DNA of 49,070 nt from a virus, in the IMG/VR virus record IMGVR_UViG_3300031722_000051, positions 1 through 49,070 of that record, one strand, 5' to 3'. Below are positions 44,207 to 49,070 of this stretch, piece after piece; the first letter of the stretch is position 1; each line of letters opens with the position of its first letter. The position numbers and the translations under genes were made by a program. The notes under the pieces are model-generated. The model was not told the origin of the DNA. It did no database searches and saw only the letters and a list, made by a program, of their open reading frames with translations.

Positions 44207-45505
44207 TTAGTCCTCGTAATACGTGGTAACACCGTAGGGCGCTTCGATCGTTGTGCTGCCGTGGACAACAAACAGCGTATCGCAGTAATCTTCGTCACCC
44301 CAACTTCCACACGGGTAGCCATCCGTGAACATGATGAACTTTTTCGGGACAATGTCGTTCTCTTTCATGAACTCCCAGTTTGCCTCGAACGTAGTACCAC
44401 CACCGCCTTGCGGTTCGTAGTCCAGGATGTCGTACAAGTTATCCTGCGTGAAGACCTGCGGGTTATAAACTTCTGTATCAAAAGTCCAGACATGGACCCG
44501 GAATGCTTCCGAATACATCTGCATGATGCCGTGGATTTCACTGAAGAAGTCCTTGCACTGCTTTTGGCTAATGGAGCCGGACAAGTCAACGCTGATGCAA
44601 ATGTCGATCATTTCCGCTTGGTTCTGTCCGGGAAGGATTGCATCCAAGTGCCAGCTACGACGCGACGGTCTCATCCACGTGTAGTCAGCTTTGATGGTGC
44701 TTTCGATCTGTTGTTGCAACAGTTCCCGCCAGTTCATCTTCGGCTCAGTCATGTCCGACAACATGCGGCGAACACCTGCGGGCAAGTTCCCTGCGCCACA
44801 CGCTTGAGCAGCACTAAGCACCGCTTCCTTGATTTCATCGCGGATTTGACGCTTTTCTTCGTCCGTCAAACGCGGGCGACCACTGCCGCTACCGTTGCCA
44901 TCCTTGCCGTCACCTTCGCCGTCTGCATCGCCATTGCCATCCAAGTGCTCGTCAAGCAGCATGTCTGCAAGCTTGCCCATGTCGATCTTTTTGGCGTCTT
45001 TGTAGAGCAGGTCATACACTTCTTCGGCGCACATGCCTTTGTATTTGGCATCAACGAGAATTTGCACTTTCGTGATACGCTCGCCAATGCGTTGATCAAG
45101 CAAGTCTTGGTTCACGCAATAGTCAGCAGCGATATTGAACAACTGCGGATCGCGATCACCACGCCGTCCCATGTGGTCATAAACGTTGTGGAGCGTTTCG
45201 TGCCCGAACAAGAACTCGCATTCTTTAATGCTGAGCTTGTTGACGAACTCGGAGTTGTAGTAAAAATACTTGCCGTCAGTAGCAGCAGTTTCGAGCCACT
45301 CATCAGCGTTTCGCATGACCAGCCGCGTAGCAAGGTTACCGAAGAATGGAGCCTTCAGCAGCAGACCGATACGCGACGTAATCAGCTTTTCGATAGCCTT
45401 TTTGTCGACTTCTGTATTTGTAACAGTAACGACCTTCTTCTTTTGTGCAGAGGTCGTTTCGGATGCGGCTGCTGCCATTGCTTTTGCCATTTCGTTTTGT
45501 GACAT
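44207..45505 (-). CDS. Metallopeptidase-like protein with VWA domain, copy 1
   Basis: A 432-residue protein. GHETLHNVYDH (HExxH, residues ~100-104) is the zinc-peptidase motif, in a DUF2201/COG3864-type N-terminal domain. A Gly/Asp-rich linker (~200-215) leads to the VWA domain with ISVDLSGSIS (MIDAS DxSxS) and MFTDGYP. In bacteria and phages such proteins usually pair with a MoxR-type AAA ATPase, which is not in this window. The SD is GGAG, with a strong sigma70 promoter upstream and a terminator downstream. The N-terminal half is nearly identical to copy 2. Confidence 0.8.
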   Translation of the reverse strand: MSQNEMAKAMAAAASETTSAQKKKVVTVTNTEVDKKAIEKLITSRIGLLLKAPFFGNLATRLVMRNADEWLETAATDGKYFYYNSEFVNKLSIKECEFLFGHETLHNVYDHMGRRGDRDPQLFNIAADYCVNQDLLDQRIGERITKVQILVDAKYKGMCAEEVYDLLYKDAKKIDMGKLADMLLDEHLDGNGDADGEGDGKDGNGSGSGRPRLTDEEKRQIRDEIKEAVLSAAQACGAGNLPAGVRRMLSDMTEPKMNWRELLQQQIESTIKADYTWMRPSRRSWHLDAILPGQNQAEMIDICISVDLSGSISQKQCKDFFSEIHGIMQMYSEAFRVHVWTFDTEVYNPQVFTQDNLYDILDYEPQGGGGTTFEANWEFMKENDIVPKKFIMFTDGYPCGSWGDEDYCDTLFVVHGSTTIEAPYGVTTYYED

Positions 45506-45535
45506 AGTTACTCCGTTTTGTTAGCGTATAGAGCT

Positions 45536-45564
45536 ATTTTACAGGAAAAGTAGGGGAAAGTCAA
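45536..45564 (-). promoter_or_regulatory. Sigma70-type promoter for VWA copy 1
   Basis: On the - strand TTGACT and TAAAAT are 17 bases apart, 31 bases ahead of ATG 45505. It is one of five similar promoters in this region. Confidence 0.75.
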
Positions 45565-45797
45565 GCGGATTTCACTGGATATTTCAACAAAAGCCACATA
45601 GCAGGCTCTTTTATTAGGGATTCTGCAAATTTTTCTGCATCATCGTAGGCATTAAATCGACTCGAGACCATATGTTGATTTTTGAAACAAGCAGTAGCCT
45701 TGAAATCTGTGTAGATATCGCCGGAATTCATGTCCTGCATAGATCGTGCAGAAATTTCTATTGTGAGCCGGTTATCTTCACAGTGAAACAGTTTCAT
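45561..45797 (-). CDS. Small protein, possible divergent member of the LLLK family
   Basis: A 78-residue protein. Its end YDDAEKFAESLIKEPAMWLL-LKYP parallels the A-E-x-W[IL]-x-E ... S[IL]L-x-LK end of the neighbouring family, but more weakly. The body is beta-rich (NRLTIEISARSMQDM). It has its own near-consensus sigma70 promoter. No signal peptide. Function unknown. Confidence 0.6.
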   Translation of the reverse strand: MKLFHCEDNRLTIEISARSMQDMNSGDIYTDFKATACFKNQHMVSSRFNAYDDAEKFAESLIKEPAMWLLLKYPVKSA

Positions 45798-45827
45798 GTT
45801 TGCCTACGGCTTTAATGTGTAAGTTGC

Positions 45828-45856
45828 ATTATACACGAACACTGGTTATCTGTCAA
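45828..45856 (-). promoter_or_regulatory. Consensus sigma70 promoter
   Basis: TTGACA-17-TATAAT on the - strand, a perfect match at both hexamers, about 31 bases before ATG 45797. Confidence 0.85.
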
Positions 45857-46071
45857 GCAGAATGTTTCAGGATTAGCAATGATTTCGGCAGACTAAGTTC
45901 CTCGAGCAGCCAATCCTCGGCAGCAGTTCCGTTGCCGAAACTTTTGCTAGCGAGTCTATTCTGAGGAAGGATGCCAATCTGTGCCACATAGCTCCCTCCT
46001 CCATCAGTCGGGATATAGTCAACAATAGCAACCACACCGTCAACTTCAATTGCTGTTACCCTTGTTGACAT
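45853..46071 (-). CDS. Small protein of the LLLK C-terminal family
   Basis: A 72-residue protein: a beta-rich N-terminal part (VTAIEVDGVVAIVDYIPTDG), then SKSFGNGTAAEDWLLEELSL and PKSLLILKHSA. The KSFGN-x-x-[AR]AE-[DE]-W[IL]L-[ED]E[IL]S-[LM]P pattern is shared with the protein at 48188. The SD is AGGAG. It has its own sigma70 promoter. Function unknown. Confidence 0.65.
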   Translation of the reverse strand: MSTRVTAIEVDGVVAIVDYIPTDGGGSYVAQIGILPQNRLASKSFGNGTAAEDWLLEELSLPKSLLILKHSA

Positions 46072-46103
46072 TTGCTTCTCCTGTAGTGCGTTTCAATATC
46101 GCT

Positions 46104-46131
46104 ATTATACGCGAAAACAGGAGAAAGTCAA
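46104..46131 (-). promoter_or_regulatory. Sigma70-type promoter
   Basis: TTGACT-16-TATAAT on the - strand, 33 bases before ATG 46071 and just downstream of VWA copy 2. Confidence 0.8.
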
Positions 46132-46136
46132 CCAGT

Positions 46137-47375
46137 TTATACCTCGTAGTAAACCGTTTCACCGAAGGGGGCCACGATAGTTTTTGTGCTATGCAGCAAG
46201 AACATCGTATCGCAGTAGTCTTCGTCGCCAGGCAAGCACCAGTTTGGACAAGGATATCCGTCGGTAAACATGATGAACAACTCTGGAACCAGATTTTGCT
46301 CACGCATGAATCTCCAATTCTCTTCGAACGTGTTGCCACCGTTCCCCATGATTTGATAGTCGTCGAGCTCATACACGTTGTCTGGCGTGAAGATTTTGAA
46401 GTTGTAGACTTCTGTGTCAATACACCATAGGTAAATCTTGTAGTCGTCAAACTCTTCTGTAATTCCACGCACTTCAGACAAGAAATCTCGAAGCATGTCG
46501 GGTTGCATCGAGCCCGAAGAGTCGATGCTGATCGCCACTTCGATCCGATCACCTAAATTCTGTCCTGGGAGGATAGCGTCCATGTGCCAAGCACGACGAG
46601 ATGGTTTCATCCAGGTGTAGTCAAATTTGATGGTGCTCTTGAACTTTTGATGAAGGATTTCGCGCCAGTTCATCTTCGGCGCTACGAAGTCAGTAATGAA
46701 TCGACGCACGTTGCCCGGTAAGTTGTCGATGCTTACAGTTTGAGCAGCAGACATGACCGCTTCGATCATTTCTTCACGGATCTGACGTCTTTCTTCGCCA
46801 GACAATTTTGGTCTACTGGGCTTCCCGTTAGCATCATCTTCGTCACTGCTATCTAAGTGGTCGTCCAACAACATGCCAACGAGTTGAGCGATATTGATTT
46901 TCTTGGCGTCTTTGTAGAGCAGGTCGTAGACTTCTTCTGCGCACATGCCTTTGTATTTGGAATCAACGAGAATCTGCACTTTCGTGATTCGTTCGCCGAT
47001 TTTCTGATCCAACAAATCCTGGTTCACGCAATAGTCAGCAGCAACGTTGAACAACTGCGGATCACGCTCACCACGCCGCCCCATGTGATCGTAGACATTG
47101 TGCAAGGTCTCATGGCCAAACAAGAACTCGCATTCTTTGATGCTGAGCTTGTTGACGAACTCAGAGTTGTAATAGAATTTGCGTCCGTCAGTTGCAGCAG
47201 TTTCGAGCCAGTCGTCTGCATTGCACAGGATAAGTCGTGTAGCAAGATTGCCGAAGAATGGAGCCTTTAGCAGCAACCCAATTCTTGCAGTGATGAGCTT
47301 TTCGACCGCTCTTTGGTCAACTGCTGGATTGGTAACTGTGACGACTTTTGCGGTGCTTACGATTGTATTGGACAT
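46137..47375 (-). CDS. Metallopeptidase-like protein with VWA domain, copy 2
   Basis: A 412-residue paralogue of copy 1. The region from VVTVTN through HETLH to KIN/KID is nearly identical in the two, whereas the VWA half (ISIDSSGSMQ, MFTDGYPCPN) and linker diverge more. The linker is shorter and Ser/Asp-rich. HExxH and MIDAS residues are intact in both. The SD is AAGGA. It has its own sigma70 promoter. It is probably a recent tandem duplication with a changed partner-recognition domain. Confidence 0.8.
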   Translation of the reverse strand: MSNTIVSTAKVVTVTNPAVDQRAVEKLITARIGLLLKAPFFGNLATRLILCNADDWLETAATDGRKFYYNSEFVNKLSIKECEFLFGHETLHNVYDHMGRRGERDPQLFNVAADYCVNQDLLDQKIGERITKVQILVDSKYKGMCAEEVYDLLYKDAKKINIAQLVGMLLDDHLDSSDEDDANGKPSRPKLSGEERRQIREEMIEAVMSAAQTVSIDNLPGNVRRFITDFVAPKMNWREILHQKFKSTIKFDYTWMKPSRRAWHMDAILPGQNLGDRIEVAISIDSSGSMQPDMLRDFLSEVRGITEEFDDYKIYLWCIDTEVYNFKIFTPDNVYELDDYQIMGNGGNTFEENWRFMREQNLVPELFIMFTDGYPCPNWCLPGDEDYCDTMFLLHSTKTIVAPFGETVYYEV

Positions 47376-47398
47376 ATTTTTCCTTGAGTCAAGCTTGC

Positions 47399-47427
47399 AT
47401 TATACAGCAAAAATTCGTTCCTGTCAA
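47399..47427 (-). promoter_or_regulatory. Consensus sigma70 promoter for VWA copy 2
   Basis: TTGACA-17-TATAAT on the - strand, 24 bases before ATG 47375. Both hexamers match the consensus. Confidence 0.85.
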
Positions 47428-47428
47428 T

Positions 47429-47701
47429 CTATTGGTTGCTTTGAAATTTTAAGAGCAAGATGCTACTCGGAAACTCGAATTGCTCAGCGACCCAACGTTT
47501 TGCTTCTGTCATATCGCATACCGTCTCGTGCAAGAATACATGCTCTTTGTCAGTTTCGAGAGTTAAGATCACAAATGGGCGATGTTCAATATTGTTTACA
47601 TCTACCCATCCTTGAACTTGGGTCATTGCGGCAACTAGAGTGCCGTCGCTGTGCCAGATTACCTCATGAGATTGTTTCATGTGGTTAGACATTGGCTTCA
47701 T
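47429..47701 (-). CDS. Small protein of the LLLK C-terminal family
   Basis: A 90-residue protein. Its end EAKRWVAEQFEFPSSILLLK matches the siblings upstream (ARSWIIEQFGFTRSLLILK; SRKRIAEKFEFPQSILILK). The start overlaps the upstream stop by ATGA; an internal ATG at 47689 is possible. The N-terminal half is beta-rich and not conserved. It is the last of four coupled paralogues. Confidence 0.65.
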   Translation of the reverse strand: MKPMSNHMKQSHEVIWHSDGTLVAAMTQVQGWVDVNNIEHRPFVILTLETDKEHVFLHETVCDMTEAKRWVAEQFEFPSSILLLKFQSNQ

Positions 47702-47949
47702 TTGCTATGCTTTAGAATAAGTAGACTGCGAGTAAACCCGAACTGTTCGATAATCCATGATCGAGCGCCGTACAGCGTGTCGAAGGTGTTGCTGAGTTCG
47801 ATGCTAGGGGAAACATCAATCTCGACGTTAAATTCTTCCTGAACATAAATGCCTGCTCGAGCGTCAAAATGGCACTTAGTCCAGACGATCTTCGCTGCCA
47901 TACCGTCGTGCGTATGAGTTTCGTATGTGTCGCGAGTTACTTTTAGCAT
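47698..47949 (-). CDS. Small protein of the LLLK C-terminal family
   Basis: An 83-residue protein from ATG 47949, which overlaps the upstream stop by 7 bases; a longer frame to 48033 lies within the neighbour and is rejected. It contains YETHTHDGMAAKIVWTKCHF, paralleling YEVYVHDGMRATITHTPLHR next door, and ends ARSWIIEQFGFTRSLLILKH. These two share both halves and are the closest pair. Confidence 0.65.
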   Translation of the reverse strand: MLKVTRDTYETHTHDGMAAKIVWTKCHFDARAGIYVQEEFNVEIDVSPSIELSNTFDTLYGARSWIIEQFGFTRSLLILKHSK

Positions 47950-48197
47950 GTTGCGTGCTTCAAGATTAAGATACTTTGTGGGAATTCGAACTTCTCGGCG
48001 ATGCGTTTCCTCGAGTCCTCCCATGAAGAACAATCTATACAGAGTAAAGGAATGCCGTCAGCAATTCTTAGATCAACTTCAAATTTTTCGTCTATCCATT
48101 CATCATACACCCGATGCAACGGGGTATGCGTAATAGTAGCTCGCATCCCATCATGGACATAGACTTCGTAATGCTCGGTGCGTTCGATTAGGAGCAT
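47943..48197 (-). CDS. Small protein of the LLLK C-terminal family
   Basis: An 84-residue protein whose ATG overlaps the upstream stop. YEVYVHDGMRATITHTPLHR, DEKFEVDLRI and SRKRIAEKFEFPQSILILKH are shared with the next gene downstream. No signal peptide or metal motif. Part of a four-gene chain behind one strong promoter. Confidence 0.65.
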   Translation of the reverse strand: MLLIERTEHYEVYVHDGMRATITHTPLHRVYDEWIDEKFEVDLRIADGIPLLCIDCSSWEDSRKRIAEKFEFPQSILILKHATC

Positions 48198-48478
48198 TTT
48201 GCGTACTTCAAGTAGAAGAGGCTCTCCGGCATGCTGATCTCATCCAAGATCCATTCTTCGGCACGATCCATGTTACCGAAACTTTTCACGAGGGCAACAT
48301 CAGGACAAGAAAAGCCGGTGAACAGGAAAATCCGAGCCACGTAACTTTCTGGAGTTACTGCTCGTAGCACAAGCTCTCCAAAGAAGTTCGTTTCGCTGCG
48401 GTACGCCGGCTCCATATATTCTATCGACGCAACGATATTATCGTGAGTGATTCTCGATACAACTGTGCCTACGGACAT
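48188..48478 (-). CDS. Small protein of the LLLK C-terminal family, first of the chain
   Basis: A 96-residue protein. ATG 48478 with GGAG ahead is preferred over the frame extension to 48520, which would run into the promoter. SVGTVVSRITHDNIVASIEY, then YVARIFLF and VKSFGNMDRAEEWILDEISM, PESLFYLKYA are the visible parts; the last two segments match the protein at 45853. Function unknown. Confidence 0.65.
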   Translation of the reverse strand: MSVGTVVSRITHDNIVASIEYMEPAYRSETNFFGELVLRAVTPESYVARIFLFTGFSCPDVALVKSFGNMDRAEEWILDEISMPESLFYLKYAKCS

Positions 48479-48511
48479 TCTGGCTCCAATAAATACACCA
48501 TCCAAAAACGA

Positions 48512-48539
48512 ATTATACACGATTTTTTCGTATTGTCAA
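48512..48539 (-). promoter_or_regulatory. Consensus sigma70 promoter for the four-gene paralogue chain
   Basis: TTGACA-16-TATAAT on the - strand, 33 bases before ATG 48478. Confidence 0.85.
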
Positions 48540-48542
48540 CCA

Positions 48543-48791
48543 TTACACGCACTTCGGGTCCAGCAACCGCACCATAAAAGCAAGGATCCACTCATCGTAG
48601 GTGTAGCCATCCTTTTTGATAAGGAAATCAACGAAATCACCATTCTTGTCTATAACAGTAGCTGGTCTCGGTTTGTTCCGGATGCACCACTGCATAGAGT
48701 TTTGCACGTGAGTCCGTGCCATATCTTTCAGATGATACTCTTGCTTGTCTCGGGTTCGCCACACCATTGTTTCTGCAAAGTCTTTCTTCAT
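48543..48791 (-). CDS. Small hypothetical protein
   Basis: An 82-residue protein overlapping the next upstream gene by 4 bases. Basic N-terminal half (ETMVWRTRDKQEYHLKDMAR, QNSMQWCIRNKPRP), then a TYDEWILAFMVRLLDP end. The final W-containing helix slightly recalls the LLLK family but lacks the LK end. Function unknown. Confidence 0.55.
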   Translation of the reverse strand: MKKDFAETMVWRTRDKQEYHLKDMARTHVQNSMQWCIRNKPRPATVIDKNGDFVDFLIKKDGYTYDEWILAFMVRLLDPKCV

Positions 48792-48991
48792 TTTTTGCTT
48801 TCGTACTGTAGGATAAACATTGTGACTTCTGGGGTGAGTTCTATGTCTAAAAATAGTTGATGGTTGATGACCATTAGCTCCTTGATACTATTCTTCTTTA
48901 CGAATTCTTTGACTAGATCGAATCCAGACGCCCGAAACTCATTTAGAGTTTTAGCGTTGTTTTGAAATTGAGCGTCCCGTATTTGACTCAT
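48788..48991 (-). CDS. Small hypothetical protein
   Basis: A 67-residue, mostly helical protein (NNAKTLNEFRASGFDLVKEF) ending in a hydrophobic strand (LTPEVTMFILQYESKK) that could be a distant form of the LLLK end. The ribosome-binding site is weak. The 79 bases after it to the window end show no coding frame or clear promoter. Confidence 0.5.
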   Translation of the reverse strand: MSQIRDAQFQNNAKTLNEFRASGFDLVKEFVKKNSIKELMVINHQLFLDIELTPEVTMFILQYESKK

Positions 48992-49070
48992 TAATCTACT
49001 GTGCCATGGCCTCGACCTATACCACGCTAACGCCCACTTCGGCGACCGTGGCTTAGTCTCTGGACTTATA

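Noticed and set aside
44183-45502. Long + strand open frame (439 codons) opposite VWA copy 1
   Set aside because: The - strand frame encodes HExxH and MIDAS motifs and is mirrored in copy 2; the + frame is a composition-driven shadow, with Phe/Val-rich sequence and no family motif.
46857-47270. + strand frame opposite VWA copy 2
   Set aside because: A shadow of the conserved metallopeptidase; its similarity to the frame opposite copy 1 only reflects the duplicated - strand gene.
47950-48033. Longer N-terminus for the 83-residue small paralogue
   Set aside because: The extension lies wholly inside the upstream paralogue and does not match family members; the ATG at 47949 gives the normal overlap.
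48447-48860. + strand frame of 137 codons
   Set aside because: It covers a strong - strand promoter and two - strand genes, and has no own start signal.
1-49070. tRNA genes, CRISPR arrays, insertion sequences, integrase
   Set aside because: No cloverleaf-type sequence, regularly spaced repeat or transposase/integrase motif was noticed on reading; a dedicated tRNA scan could not be run.

Overview
The window looks like part of the genome of a large T4-like myovirus (class Caudoviricetes) infecting a Gram-negative, probably aquatic bacterium. The signs are long tail and fibre genes on the + strand, two or three T4-type late-promoter-like octamers (NATAAATA), dense overlapping genes, phage nucleotide-metabolism genes (thymidylate synthase, dUTPase, MazG-like), many short unknown genes on the - strand behind host-type sigma70 promoters, and Sec signal peptides. 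Several proteins resemble, from memory, families of T4-like cyanophages and pelagiphages. The exact host cannot be read from the sequence.

Layout. (1) 1-16.1 kb, +: virion genes. These are the 3' part of a very large structural protein with an FG-GAP-type beta-propeller, a conserved virion protein preceded by a short look-alike ORF, three paralogous fibre-like proteins sharing N-terminal WW-rich repeats and a G2-like C-terminal domain, and two further fibre-like paralogues, one carrying two LamG-like inserts. (2) 16.2-32.2 kb, +: a tightly packed, mostly start/stop-overlapping operon. It holds a conserved small protein, three glycosyltransferase-like or nucleotide-sugar-binding-like proteins, eight consecutive radical SAM enzymes with an N-terminal twitch-like Cys region, an SGNH hydrolase-like protein, a 38-residue cationic peptide and a NodU/CmcH carbamoyltransferase. 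This is the most unusual part of the window. (3) 32.2-39.1 kb, mostly -: small exported proteins, a secreted DNA/RNA nuclease, a 752-residue repeat protein of the same glycan-related type (+), a DegT-type sugar aminotransferase, an NAD-dependent sugar epimerase and ThyA. (4) 39.1-44.2 kb, -: small conserved phage genes, dUTPase, MazG-like, tandem small paralogues, and an envelope cassette of an exported protein plus three membrane proteins. (5) 44.2-49 kb, -: two near-duplicate metallopeptidase-VWA proteins interleaved with a family of five or six small paralogues. At least five near-consensus sigma70 promoters drive this block, so it is probably early-expressed.

How it may fit together (inference): the eight radical SAM enzymes, carbamoyltransferase, SGNH protein, glycosyltransferase-like proteins, aminotransferase and epimerase could form a phage-encoded modification pathway for a virion or cell-surface glycan or peptide. 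The - strand early block probably reprogrammes the host and its envelope. No tRNA genes, CRISPR arrays, insertion sequences or integrase were seen. No gene-free stretch exceeds about 90 bases.
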